Part shown: positions 11,331-22,505 of the stretch, piece after piece
How positions within the stretch are numbered: the stretch's first letter is position 1
How the letters are laid out: the number at the start of each line of letters is the position of its first letter
Assembly: GCF_963082655.1 (NCBI RefSeq)
Contig: NC_081553.1
Coordinates: 61,370,311-61,434,310 of the forward strand
Source of the DNA: Stomoxys calcitrans
Taxonomy: Eukaryota > Arthropoda > Insecta > Diptera > Muscidae
DNA length: 64,000 bases
Direction of reading: 5' to 3'
Made by a program: the position numbers and the translations under genes
The notes under the pieces: model-generated
Database searches by the model: none
The model's input: the letters and a program-made list of their open reading frames with translations, nothing else
What the model was told of the DNA's origin: nothing

Positions 11331-11370
11331 TTATATCTCTTTATTTGTATCGATTACTGTTCAAATCTAA

Positions 11371-11692
11371 GTACAAATACAAATTTTGCCCATGAACATC
11401 CCACTAAGGAACAGGGGCAAACTTCTCACCTATCAATGAGTGCAGTTCGATTCAAGTTTAAGCTCAATGATTAGGGGTCTCCTTTTTATAGCCGAATCCG
11501 AACGTCGTGCCCCAGTGCGACATCTCTTTGGAGAGAATTTTTACATGGCATATTACCTCACAAATGTTGCCTGCATTAGGAGGGGTGAGCCACCGCTGAA
11601 AATTTTTTCTGATGGTCTCGCTAGGTTTCGAACCCAGGCGTTCAGCGTCATAGGCGGACAAGTTAACCTCTGCGCTACGGTGGCCTCCCTCC
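11371..11692 (-). mobile_element. tRNA-headed SINE, full length with target-site duplication
   Basis: On the minus strand the head holds an A-box-like stretch (TAGCGCAGAGG) and a B-box-like stretch (GGTTCGAAACC); 250 bases of conserved body follow. The element is flanked by TTCAAATCTAA at 11360-11370 and 11693-11703, an 11-bp target-site duplication. The head ends in GGAGGCCACC. SINEs are transcribed by RNA polymerase III and copied by LINE enzymes. Confidence 0.9.
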
Positions 11693-11718
11693 TTCAAATC
11701 TAAATATTTTTGCATATA

Positions 11719-11954
11719 TTGGGTTGCCCAAAAAGTAATTGCGGATTTTTCATATAGTCGGCGTTGACAAATTTTTTACAGCTTGTGACTCTGTAATTGC
11801 ATTCTTTCTTCTGTCAGTTATCAGCTGTTACTTTTAGCTTGCTTTAGAAAAAAAGTGTAAAAAAAGTATATTTGATTAAAGTTCATTCTAAGTTTTATTA
11901 AAAATGCATTTACTTTCTTTTAAAAAATCCGCAATTACTTTTTGGGCAACCCAA
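11719..11954 (+). mobile_element. mariner MITE, copy 1
   Basis: The ends are near-perfect inverted repeats beginning TTGGGTTGCCCAAAAAGTAA and ending in the complement. A TA lies on the left; the right flank reads TG. The internal sequence lacks a transposase and matches the two ends of the mariner at 62194-63111. Confidence 0.95.
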
Positions 11955-14320
11955 TGGTTACAATGTAGAGCCAGGTCTTACCTGTCTCCTTCTGGTTTGA
12001 CTCTGGACATATGTGCAACTTAGCAATACAATTCCAGCTATAGGTTCAAAAGGGATGTGTGTTCAACATAGCCCACTGTTTAAATTCAGGTGTATTTTCC
12101 AGTGATGCTTTTAGTAATGCTGATCAGGTTATATATTTTCTGCAACATCCCGAAAAATTCTATGCTACTTTAACATATTATTGCTTCTCATATTAGTATT
12201 GGTCTTATAATAGCTATATGCACTTCATTCCGATACCTTTAATGGCTTCTTTATACCTTCTATCTCAAAGAGGAGTTTTGCAGATGCCGCCTAATAAAAC
12301 TGTAAGAAATGTCTTTTTCCACCATAATTTCAAGTTGGTTAATGGGCATGGATATGCTACTCTGCTTGACATTTATCCACTTTCGATTTCTCTAAAATAC
12401 CTACATAAATGTGTTTTGCCTTTGTCTTGGTAGCTGTTTTCTCTCCTATCTCTATCACCTCGCATGAATCTACCGATTCATAATAAATAACAAATCTTAA
12501 ACCTTTAGAGTCATTATTGAAGTTACGGATGAAGTGCTACCAGATCTCAATTTTAAAGATATGAATTATGAAATGTGTGTTGCTGGTATCGTGGGGTAAT
12601 GGTTAGCAACACCCTCGCCACAGGAATGGAGAAAAGAAAAATTCGCACGGCAAAATTTTAAGAAAAGCGCACCCTTCTCTGTTTGTTCTGCTGCTGCTGA
12701 AGGCACCATTGAATTGGCCATAACCTGATTGCCATAAAACAATATGTTGTTGATCTACTTACTACTACCATGCTTCTTCTCTTCATCGCTTACCGTTGCA
12801 GGTTCTGCACAAAATATATTGAGCGTTAACAAATTTCAAATTTGGTCTAAAATTGATAAAAAAAGAAAGCGAACGAGGCCACGGTAGCAGCATCAAGAAC
12901 AATTTGTTTCTCTAATGGTCTGTTTCATAAGCCATTAAACAATTTCTATTGATTCGATGGAGAATATAGAAGGTTGATTGGTTTTCCTCCCTCCCCATCA
13001 ACACCACACTTTAGGCAATTCCTGCTTCTACCAAGCAAGGCAAAAAATGAAATGAAGCTTTTAAATGAACAAGAGTAACGCCAACACCAACAGACCTATT
13101 AAAGGTGTATATTGTGTTACACATACTATTCCTGTACTAGTCTATGTCGCCGCTTGGTTTCTTGGCATCCTTGCGATTTTTGCAAACGCAAAACTCAACG
13201 TTGTGTGTGTGTGTGTGTGTGAGTGTTATGGGATAAAATGTACCTTAACAAGATTGGGAAAAATGGCATGTAGGGAAACACTTTAAGAGGCATTTCATGG
13301 ATGAGAAAATGTGTTGTTGTAGTTAACAAGCACTGATATGAAGACTAACACCGTTCGCTCCATCTCCGTGTAGGAGGAAAACATATCTTAGCTTGCAAGG
13401 TGATATGAGTCTTGACGGGTCATAGGTTAAATACTGTGGTTTAGAGCATATGGTGATTTTGTTATTTTCTTATGGAGCCATAAATGTAATGAAGAAAATT
13501 GCTTATCATATGAAACTTTCTCAACAGCACAGCAATGCTAGCACATTAGGAAGGAAACAAGAAAAACTTTTGTCAGAGGTTTGGAATTTAAAAACTGCTT
13601 GGGTCTTTCTGTGTCTCTTTGGATGTCGGCCCCCTTAGTATGCTCTAGGTCAAGCAATCTCTATTTGGCGTCCTGAGAGAGTTATGTATTGCATACACAT
13701 AGAGACCAAAACATGAGGTTTTTGAAAAATTTTAAAGCTGATGCCCTAAAATTAAGTTTGCATCTACGGTCCTTTCTGCGTTCATTTAACCCCAAATTTG
13801 GATGCAAAATTCATTCTCGACTTCCCTCAAGTCATGTTAGGCTATAGTGGCAGTCTTAATCCATTAAAGCCTGATCTTTGATTCCCTTATCTTTTTAATT
13901 CTTTTAACAAAAAATTTAGTTAAACATATAACAAGACACGAAGACAGCGAGTTGGGTGAATGCAAAAACAGGGAATAATTCCGATTTCAGTGAGTACATG
14001 TTGTACAATGCATGCATTCAGATACAATTGTCTGCAAAGCATTTTTCTTGTCGTCTGTCTTCGTTGTACGAAATTCGTACGAATACAACTTGGTTGATTT
14101 GACAAAAGCATGACACACACACATGAAGGTTTTTTATATAAGACAGACACAACAACGATTTGTGTGAACAGCGAGACGATTTCATATGACTCAGTGTGCA
14201 GCGAGTTATCTACTCAAAAGCAATTTGTGCGTTTTACTCTGTCTTCAGTGTCTCGCTCTTCAGTAGACCTGAAATACAACAACATGTGGGTTCAGCGTAC
14301 ACGAGTTCAACTAAAACAGT
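11955..14320. other. unique-looking DNA, no gene seen
   Basis: Contains a short hairpin (GTGTTGCT at 12577-12584 and AGCAACAC at 12605-12612) with tRNA-like wording between, a TG microsatellite at 13201-13222, and direct and inverted GAAGACAGCGAG-like words at 13936-14260. Frames up to 96 codons show no domain or codon pattern that supports a gene. Confidence 0.5.
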
Positions 14321-14324
14321 CAAT

Positions 14325-15235
14325 AATGCCTTTAATGGCCGTCCATCTGTCCGTCTATCGAATGCACGCTAACTTTCGAAGACATAAAGCAAAGGCATGA
14401 AATTTTTACTTCCTATAAGTGTAGATAAGTTGGGATTATAAATGAGCTATAACGGTCCATGGTCCATAATATAGCTGCCATATAAACCGATCCTGGATCT
14501 TGACTTCCTGAGCCTTAAGAAAGCGCGATTCATTGTTAACTTCCCACAACTGTGCTAATAATGGCCATAATTGGGCCATAACCTGATCACGTTTAGCTCC
14601 CATATAATCCGATCTCCCGATTATTCTTCTTGAGCCTCTAGAGGGCGCAATTCTTATCCGATTTGTTTGATTTTACATGAAGTGTTTCGATATGACTTCC
14701 AACAAATGCGCTAAGTATGGCTAAAATCGGTTCATAACCTGATATAGCTCCCATACAAACCGATCTCCGATCTTGACTTCTTGAGCCACTAGAGGGCGCA
14801 ATTCCTGTCCAATTTGGCTGAAACTTTGCACGAAGTGGTATGTTTTGACTTCCAACAACCGCACTAAGTATGGTCCAAATCGGTACATAACCTGATATAG
14901 CTGCCATATAAACCGACCTTGGATCTTGACCTTTTAAGCCTCTAGAGGGTGCAAATCCGATTTGGCTGAATTTTCGTTCAACGACTTCATCTATGACCTT
15001 AAACATACGTGCCAAATAGGTCTGAATCGGTCCATAACCTAATATAGCTCCCATATAAACCGATCTCTCGATTTTACTTCTTGAGTTCCTACAGGGCGCA
15101 ATTCTTAACCGATTTGGCTGAAATTGCTCACTATGAATTCCACTTTGGCCTCCAACATGCAAACCAAGTATGCAACGAATCGGTTCATAACCTGATATAG
15201 CTTTAATACCATAGCAATTCTAATCCATTATCCTT
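14325..15235 (+). mobile_element. DINE-1-like element, type I, truncated at both ends
   Basis: Begins in the GTCCATCTGTCCGTCTATCG block, so the 5' terminus is missing. It then runs through about five 150-bp units (GATATAGCTCCCATA, GACTTCTTGAGCC, CTAGAGGGCGCAATTC) and stops without the 3' hairpin. The 174-codon minus-strand frame in it is a periodic by-product. Confidence 0.8.
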
Positions 15236-15463
15236 TGTTAGCCTGTACAGAGATAGCGGGCAAAGAGGTTAACAAATGCGATCAATGGGGAACGTAGATA
15301 AAATTCGAACGATGTCCGTGTGTCTGTCCGTCCCTGTGTAATAACGCTGCGGTCTTTAAGTTAAAGTTAGGTTCTTGAATGGGCCACATCGGACTATATT
15401 GGATATAGCTCCCATATAGACTGACCTAGCGATTAAGAGTCTTAAGCCTATAACAGGCATATA

Positions 15464-16078
15464 AAGGGTGATTTTTTTGAGGTTAGGATTTTCATGCATT
15501 AGTATTTGACAGATCACGTGGGATTTCAGACATGGTGTCAAAGAGAAAGATGCTCAGTATGCTTTGACATTTCATCATGAATAGACTTACTAACGAGCAA
15601 CGCTTGCAAATCATTGAATTTTATTACCAAAATCAGTGTTCGGTTCGAAATGTGTTCAAATTTTGACAAATTTTGTTCAGCGATGAGGCTCATTTCTGGT
15701 TGAATGGCTACGTAAATAAGCAAAATTGCCGCATTTGGAGTGAAGAGCAACCAGAAGCCGTTCAAGAACTGCCCATGCATCCCGAAAAATGCACTGTTTG
15801 GTGTGGTTTGTACGCTGGTGGAATCATTGGACCGTATTTTTTCAAAGATCCTGTTGGACGCAACGTTAATGAACAACGGTGAATGAACACATTTCGAACC
15901 GAACACTGATTTTGGTAACAAAATTCAATGATTTGCAAGCGTTGCTCGTTAGTAAGTCTATTCATGATGAAATGTCAAAGCATACTGAGCATCTTTCTCT
16001 TTGACACCATGTCTGAAATCCCACGTGATCTGTCAAATACTAATGCATGAAAATCCTAACCTCAAAAAAATCACCTTT
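15464..16078 (+). mobile_element. foldback Tc1/mariner-type transposon with inverted transposase arms, copy 1
   Basis: Flanked by TA (15462-15463 and 16079-16080). Arms 15464-15658 and 15884-16078 are 195-bp inverted repeats. Each arm starts AAGGGTGA (AAAGGTGA on the right) and includes the transposase start codon and MNRLTNEQRLQIIEFYYQNQ, a helix-turn-helix-like N-terminus. The 225-bp centre, plus strand, encodes a catalytic fragment: FSDEAHFWLNG (first catalytic D), NKQNCRIWSEEQPE, WCGLYAGGIIGPYFFKD. The middle and 3' end of the transposase are gone, so it is not autonomous. It resembles the insect family usually annotated as HTH (DUF4817) plus DDE endonuclease; that name is from memory. 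Confidence 0.92.
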
Positions 16079-16445
16079 TATTACCCGATTTCGCTGAAAT
16101 TTGGCAGGGTGAGCTTAAATAGGCCCGCCTATATCCGAACCTAAAATGTTCCAGCCGCCATATAGACCGATATGCCGATTTTGGATCTTTGGCCTGTAAC
16201 TGGCTCATTTATTACCCGACTTCGCTGAAATTTGGAACAAATAGTTGTACCAAGACTCCCAATATCTGTATCGAATATGGTCCAAATCGGGCTATAGTTA
16301 GATATAGCTGCCATAGAGACCGATCTTCAGCTTTAGGGTCTAGAAACCACAAAAGCGATATATTCTCCGATTTTCCAGAAATTTTAAACAGTGAGTTGCG
16401 CTGGGAGCCTCCACATCCGACCCGAATATGGTGTATATTTACATA

Positions 16446-16675
16446 TTGGGTTGGCCAAAAAGTAATTTTTCATATAGTCGGCGTTGACAAATTTTTTCAC
16501 AGCTGGTGACTCTGTAATTGCATTCTTTCTTCTGTCAGTTATCAGCTGTTACTTTTAGATTCCTTTAGAAAAAAAGTGTAAAAAAAGTATATTTGATTAA
16601 AGTTCATTCTAAGTTTTACTAAAAATGCATTTACTTTCTTTTAAAAAATCCGCAATTACTTTTTGGGCAACCCAA
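16446..16675 (+). mobile_element. mariner MITE, copy 2
   Basis: Flanked by TA on both sides. The left end reads TTGGGTTGGCCAAAAAGTAA and then lacks about 7 bases (TGCGGAT) found in the other copies; the right end is intact. It is inserted in the type II DINE repeat. Confidence 0.95.
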
Positions 16676-17746
16676 TATAACTGCATTATAGACCGTTATG
16701 CCGATTTAGGGTCTTAAGCCTATAACAGGCGCATTTATTACCCGATTTCACTGAAATGCAGAACAGTAAGTTTTATTAGTCCGTCAATATCCGAACCCAA
16801 AATTGTGCAAATCGGAACATATTTGGATATAGAACTATCTGCGGATTTTGAGTCTTAGGCCTATAACAGGCGCATTTATTACCCGACTTCCCTGAAATTT
16901 TGGACAGTGAGCTATATTAGGTCCCTCCTTGTTTAATTTGGCCTAGATCGCTCTTGATTTGGATATAGCTGCCATGTAAACATATCTTTTGATCTCTTGG
17001 GCTCATAATAGGCGCATTTATTGTCCTATTTCTCAGAAATTTAGTACACCGAGTTGTGTTAGGACTCCCGATATTCCTGTTCAATACGGATCGGTCCCGA
17101 TTTGGGTTTAGCTGCCATATAGACCGATATTCCGATTTAAGGTTTTAGGCCCATAAAAGGCGAATTTATTAACAGATTTCGCTGAAATTAGGCGCAATGA
17201 GTTACGTTATGCTCCTCGACATTCATACTGAGTATGGTTAGGTTGCGTCCATATTTCGATATAACCATCGATATGCCATATAGACCAATCTCCCAATCTA
17301 GGACCTTGGGCCCATAACAGGCGTATTTATTGTCCGATTTGTTTGAAATTTCGGATAGCGAGTTGTGCTATGCTCCCCGACATCCATGTTTAATACGGCC
17401 TAGATCCATCCAAATTTAAATGTAGCTGCGTTATATACCGATCTCCCGATTTAATTTTTAGACAAATTAAAAGCAGAATTTTTTAATTGATTTCCCTGAA
17501 ATTTCGCACAATGAGGTCCGTTAGGCCCTGCGACATTTGTACCGAATATGATCAAGATCGGGCTATATTTGCATATAACTGCCATATATACCGACCTCCC
17601 AATTAAAGTTCTTGGGACGATAAAAGCACATTAATTACTCGACTTCGCTGAAACTTGATACAGAGGGCTTTACTAGGCTCTTCGACATTCGTGTTCATTA
17701 TGGTTCAGATCGATTTAAGTTCTTGGGCCCATAAAAGGTGAATTTT

Positions 17747-18442
17747 TTTATACCCTCCACCATAGGATGGGGGTATACTAATTTCGTCATTCTTTTTGTA
17801 ACACCTCGAAATATGAGTCCCGGACCCCATAAAGTATATATAATCTTGATCGTCATGTCATTTTAAGTCGATCTAGCCATGTCCGTACGTCTGTCCGCCT
17901 GTCTGGGGAAAGCACGCTAACTTTGGAAGGTGTAGAGCTAGGTGCTTTAAATTTTGCACAAATACTTTCTATTAGTGGAGGTCGGTTGGTGTTGTAAATG
18001 GGCCAAATCGGTCCATGTTTGGGTCTTGACTTCTTGAGCCTTTAGGGGGCGCAATTCTCTTCCGCTTTGACTGAAATTTCGCACGTGGTGTTTTGGTATC
18101 ACTTTCAATAACTGTGCTTAGTATGGCACAAATCGGTTCATAACCTGATATAGCCGTCATATAAACCGATCATGGGTCTTGACTTCTTCAACTTTTAGAG
18201 GGCGCAATCCTTATCCGATTTGACTGAAATTTTGCACGAAGTGTTTTGTTATGACTTCCAATAACTGTGCTAAGTATGACGCAAATCGGTACCTAACCTG
18301 ATATATCTGTCCTATAAGCCGATCTGGGATCTTGACTTCTTGAGCCTCTAGAAGGCGCAATTCTTATCCGATTTGACAGAAATCTTAGTACAGCTCTCAT
18401 ATAAAGCGATCTCCCGATTTTGCTTCTTGTGCCCCTACAGGG
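17747..18442 (+). mobile_element. DINE-1-like element, left half of an inverted pair
   Basis: Starts TTTTATACCCTCCACCATAG (17750s), with CATAAAGTATATATAATC, GATCTAGCCATG and TCCGTACGTCTGTCCGCC blocks, then type I units (CTTGACTTCTTGAGCC). At about 18442 the sequence turns to the reverse complement. Confidence 0.85.
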
Positions 18443-19096
18443 CGGTTTATATGGCAGATATATCTGGTTATGGATCGATTTGAACCATACTTAGCACATT
18501 TGTTAGACGCCATAACAAAAAACCTCATGCAAAATTTCTGCCAAATCGGATAAGAATTGCACCCTCTAGTGACTCATGAAGTCAAGACCCAAGATCGGTT
18601 TATATGGCAGCTATATCAAAACATCGATCGATATGGCTCATTTACAATCCCAACTGAACTACACTAATAAAAATCGTTTGTGAAAAATTTCGAGCGGCTA
18701 GCTTTACTCCTTCGGAAGTTAGCATGGTTTGACAGACAGACGGAAAGGTGGACGAACGGACGGACCGACAGACGGAGAGACGGACGAACGGACAGACAGA
18801 CGGACGAATAGACGAACGGACAGATGGACGGACAGACGGACGGACAGATGGACGGACAGACGGACGGACAGACAGCCCACGAATAGACGAACGGACAGAT
18901 GGACGGACAGACGGACAGACGGGCGGACAGACGGACGAACAGACGGACGGACAGACGGACGGACAGACGGACAGACGTGCGGACAGACGGACGGACGGAC
19001 GAACGGACAGACAGACGGACGGACAAATATTTCGAGGATTTATAAACAGAAAGACGAAATTAGTATACCCCTATCCTATGGTGGTGGGTATAAAAA
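18443..19096 (-). mobile_element. DINE-1-like element, right half of an inverted pair
   Basis: Reads as type I units in reverse (GGTTTATATGGCAGATATAT, AAGTCAAGACCCAAGATCGG), then the reverse microsatellite block, then the 5' terminus reversed (ATTAGTATACCCCTATCC, TATGGTGGTGGGTATAAAAA). The two halves are tail to tail with no 3' hairpins between them. Confidence 0.85.
18730..19025. repeat. expanded GACGGACA-type microsatellite in a DINE
   Basis: About 290 bases of GGACAGACGGACGGACAGAC-type tetranucleotide mixture. In other DINE copies this block is only 20-30 bases. It produces long open frames in several phases (TDGRTDGRTDG; SVRPSVRPSV), which are not genes. Confidence 0.93.
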
Positions 19097-19139
19097 CTGG
19101 AGAGGCTTAGACCAAAGTAGCATAACAAGCCAAAAACTT

Positions 19140-20107
19140 ATTGTACCTACGACCATAGGATGGGGCTATTCTAATCTGGTCATTCAGTTTGTAACACCTC
19201 GAAATATAGATCGAGGACCCCATAAAGTATATATCTTCTTAATCGTCTCGACATCCGGAGATGATCTAGCCATGTCTGTCCGTCTGTCGAAATTACGATA
19301 GCGGTCGAACGCGTAAAGGTAGCCGCTTGAAATTTTGTATAAATACTTAATATTGATGTAGGTGATGATGGGGATTGCGAATGGGCCATATCGGTTCAAA
19401 TTTGGATATAGATCCCATATAAACCGATCTCCCGATTGGACTTATTGAGCCCCTGGAAGCCGCATTTTTTGTCCGATTTGGCTAAAATTTTGCACATAGT
19501 GTTCTGTAATGACTTCCAACAACCGTGCCGAGTACCGTCCAAATTGGTCTATAAACTGATACAGCTTCCATATAAACCGATCTCCCGATTTGACTTCTAG
19601 AGCCCCTGGAAGTTGGAATTTTTGTCCGATTTGGCTGAACTTCTTCATGTGGTGTTCTGTTATGATTTCCAACAATTGTGTCAAGTACGGTCCAAATCGG
19701 TCTATAGTCTGATATAGCTCCCATATAAACCGATCTCCCAATTTGACTTCTTGAGCCCCTGGAAGTTGCAATTTTTGTCCGATTTGGCTGAAATTCTTCA
19801 TGTGGTGTTCTGTTACGACTTCCAATAACTATGAGTACAAGTACGATGTAAGTCGGTCTATAATCTGGTATAGCTCCCATATAAACCGATCTTCCGATTT
19901 GACTTCTTGAGCCGCTGAAAGACGCATTTTTTGTCCGATTTGGCTGAAATTTTGCACATTGTGTTTTGTTATGACTCTGAACAACTGTTTTAAGTAAGGT
20001 CCGAATGGGTCTATAACCAGATATAGCTCCCATATTTTAGCAGAAACCATGGTGGTGGGTTTCGATGATTCGGCCCGGCCGAACTTAGCACACTTTTACT
20101 TGTTTTT
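19140..20107 (+). mobile_element. DINE-1-like element, full length, type I
   Basis: The 5' end (ACCATAGGATGGGGCTATTC) is followed by GTAACACCTCGAAATATAG, CATAAAGTATATATCTTC and GATCTAGCCATGTCTGTCCG, then about four units of 153-155 bp (TATGACTTCCAAC-type words near 19507, 19661, 19815 and 19970). It ends CCATGGTGGTGGGTTTCG, GGCCCGGCCGAACTTAGCA, ACTTGTT. The 183- and 127-codon minus frames are products of a repeat length near a multiple of 3. Confidence 0.9.
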
Positions 20108-21299
20108 TATTGTCCCATTGTGTGTTTGGCCTTTTATCAAGAATTTTATGCATATGTTTGTATGTACATGCTCACATAAATATTTTATTTCCTCGTGTGT
20201 ATGTGTGTTCCTGGTGCAAAGGTGTTTACTGCATTTTGGGGACTGCTACTAAGTTTTGGCCCTAAACCGACCGTTCTATTATTTGGCACACGTTGTAGAC
20301 TTGCTCTGGGCTTTTGGTGGCACGTGGAATGTTTGATTTGCGATTGAAAAGGAATTACGTTACAATTTGTCGGTGTAGACAGTGAACAGTAACAACTTCT
20401 GCCAATTGACTCCAGTCTGAACGTGAACCAGTTTAGGGGTAATTTAGAATAGGCTGGTATGCGAGACACGTCGTAGGTAAGTTGTAGGCAAGTGAAAGGC
20501 AAAAATGTCTAGAATACAACATTTTCCCTTTAGTTAAGATATAGTATAAGTAAGAAATGAAAGGAGGAGAGTAAAAAATTTAAAGAATTTTCAACAAATT
20601 GTTTAAATGCTTTGCGAGACAAATTTAACAAGGCCAAGTATGAATGTTGTCTTGCACTCAAGTAGTGGGAAAAGTGTTACTTTGTTAACAATTCACGTTC
20701 CATTGTAGTTTTTTTTTCGTTTCGTTTTTTTTTTTTTGATGCGCAATATTTCCTCTATATTTTTTTCTATGCTGCGACCTTCATTCGGTTGCATATGTTC
20801 AAATAGCCTTTGGGGACAACAAAATGGCCATGGTTGATTATATTACAACAATAGTCAGACTTTGGCTCATCCTTCTTTATTTTTTTCCGGGGCAGATTCG
20901 ATTCGTCTTTCCATTCTGCTGTTCACTTTTAATACAGTTCAGACTATCTGCTCACGGTTATGTGTTGCCTACGTGTGACTACAACATACAGACGAATATT
21001 GCAAAAGTCCTTCATCGGCGCACAGTGTTCGAAAAGATCTTTCTAAGGATAATTTGATTTATTTCAGCATTTGTAATGTCTAAGTTTCTTACAAGAAAAT
21101 TTAGAGTTTTATTTCCACCGGTAACAAGAAATGCGATTGAAAGGGCAATGCCTGAATTCACTAACTCACCGACAAACTGGGTTACAGCTGATCAGCACTA
21201 ACCGCTGCTGTAAAGCACTGTGCTATCCAAACGGTGCACTGTGGAATAGAATCGAAAAACCTATTAAAAAAATTTTCCCTTTAAGAACGGGTGAAAATA
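20108..21299. other. unique-looking DNA, no gene seen
   Basis: AT-rich with a T-rich run near 20708-20740. No domain was recognised in frames of 67-105 codons. Confidence 0.5.
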
Positions 21300-21301
21300 T
21301 A

Positions 21302-21527
21302 TTGGGTTGCCCAAAAAGTAATTGCGGATTTTTCATATAGTCGGCGTTGACAAATTTTTTTACAGCTTGTGATTCTGTGATTGCATTTTTTCTTCCGTCA
21401 GTTATCAGCTGTTACTTTTAGCTTGCTTTAGAAAAGAAGTGTAAAAAAAGTATATTTGATAAAAGTTCATTCTAAGTTTTATTAAAATCTTTTAAAAAAA
21501 TCCGCAATTACTTTTTGGGCAACCCAA
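21302..21527 (+). mobile_element. mariner MITE, copy 3
   Basis: TA on both sides (21300-21301 and 21528-21529). Inverted ends as in the other copies; about 10 bases (TGCATTTACT) are missing just before the right terminal repeat. Confidence 0.95.
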
Positions 21528-21564
21528 TATCTTTGAAATTTTAAATGGCTAGAACTGAGGTGTT

Positions 21565-21880
21565 TTTTTGCAAATTTTGCCCATGAACATTCCACTAAGG
21601 AACAGGGGCAAACTTCTCACATATCAATGAGTGCAGTCCGATTCAAGTTTAAGCTCAATGATAAGGGGCCTCCTTTTTGTAGCCGAGTCCGAACGGATTG
21701 CCGAAGTGCGACACCTCTCTGGAGAGAAGTTTTTACTTGGCATAGTACCTCACAAATGTTGTCAGCATTAGGAGGGGAAAACCACCGCTGAAAATTTTTT
21801 CTGATGGTCTCACCAGAATTCGAACCCAGGCGTTCAGCGTCATAGGCGTACATGCTAACCTCTGCGCTACGTTGGCCTCC
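21565..21880 (-). mobile_element. tRNA-headed SINE, full length with 13-bp duplication
   Basis: Flanked by GAACTGAGGTGTT at 21552-21564 and 21881-21893. The minus-strand head reads GGAGGCCAACGTAGCGCAGA with a B-box-like GGGTTCGAATTC. A T run next to the left duplication (21561-21569) is the A-rich tail on the minus strand. Confidence 0.93.
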
Positions 21881-21893
21881 GAACTGAGGTGTT

Positions 21894-22175
21894 AGCGAGA
21901 TCATATGCCAAATTTTAAGGCCCCGAAGTTGTCCGGACGCCTCTTGGAAGACCACTGAATTTAGTCACCTCCGCATTTCGAAAATTTGTTCAGGCTGCCA
22001 AAACTTTATCTATCATAATCTATCCCACTGTGCGAAGTCTGCAGCTAGGCTTGAGAGGGATGGCATAGAAAAAATTGGAATCTCCCGGTTTTCAAAGACA
22101 AATATGGGCTAATTGGAAGATCCACGTTTCCTTTACAAAAAAATTTCGGTATCTGACAAGGTCAAATATTTAAGA
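21894..22175 (+). pseudogene. LINE-A fragment cut by a SINE
   Basis: At 22108-22172 the plus strand reads EDPRFLYKKISVSDKVKYL, matching DAPHFLSRTISISDKVKYL at 3818-3875 of LINE-A, just after its active-site loop. The match stops where SINE sequence begins near 22176-22190. Bases 21894-22107 are probably older LINE sequence but I could not align them. Confidence 0.6.
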
Positions 22176-22189
22176 AGGCCAGCGTACAG

Positions 22190-22505
22190 AAGTCACCGTA
22201 GCGCAGAGCTTAGCATTTCCGCCTATGACGCTGAACGCCTGGATTCGAATCCTGGCAGGAACATCAGAAAAATTTTCAGCGCTGATTACCCCCTCCTAAT
22301 GCTGGCAACATTTGTGAGGTACTTTGCCATGTAAAAACTTCTCCCCAAAGAGGTTTCGCTCTGCGGCACGTCGTTCGGACTCAGCTTTAGAAAGGAGGCC
22401 CCTTATCATTGAGCTTAAAAGTTGAATCGTACTGCACTTACTGATATGTGAAAAGTTTGCCCCAGTTCCTTAATGGAATATTCATGGGCAAGTTTGCAAA
22501 TCTAG
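22190..22505 (+). mobile_element. tRNA-headed SINE, diverged
   Basis: Head CACCGTAGCGCAGAGCTTAG and B-box-like GGATTCGAATCC, then the usual body (ATGCTGGCAACATTTGTGAG, CCCCTTATCATTGAGCTTAA) to TTCATGGGCAAGTTTGCAAA. No clear target-site duplication. Confidence 0.85.

Larger units (their letters stand above)
15300..17745 (+). mobile_element. DINE-1-like element, type II, with two nested insertions
   Basis: Starts in the microsatellite block (GTCCGTGTGTCTGTCCGTCC), followed by a long run of about 153-bp units of a second type: CCGATTTAGGGTCTTAAGCC, CATTTATTACCCGATTTC, GAAATTTGGACAGTGAGTT-like and GATATAGCTGCCATATAGAC. The array is broken by the foldback at 15464-16078 and the MITE at 16446-16675; the flanking unit sequence rejoins across both. 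No 3' terminus is seen before the next element starts at 17747. Confidence 0.82.

Noticed and set aside
12577..12612. tRNA gene suggested by GTATCGTGGGGTAATGGTTA
   Set aside because: No B box or acceptor stem at the right distance; it forms only an 8-bp hairpin.
14131..14200. Core promoter with TATATAAG and a TCAGT initiator, perhaps an LTR
   Set aside because: The spacing between the two (about 56 bases) is too long, and no matching second LTR or primer-binding site was seen.
18664..19301. Arg/Asp/Thr-rich and Ser/Val-rich frames of 120-190 codons
   Set aside because: Translations of the expanded GACGGACA microsatellite in a DINE, open in several phases at once.
19442..20050. Long minus frames (183 and 127 codons) with SRSQIGRSVYMGAI repeats
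   Set aside because: The DINE unit is near a multiple of 3 and stop-poor; the same words occur in frames across unrelated DINE copies.
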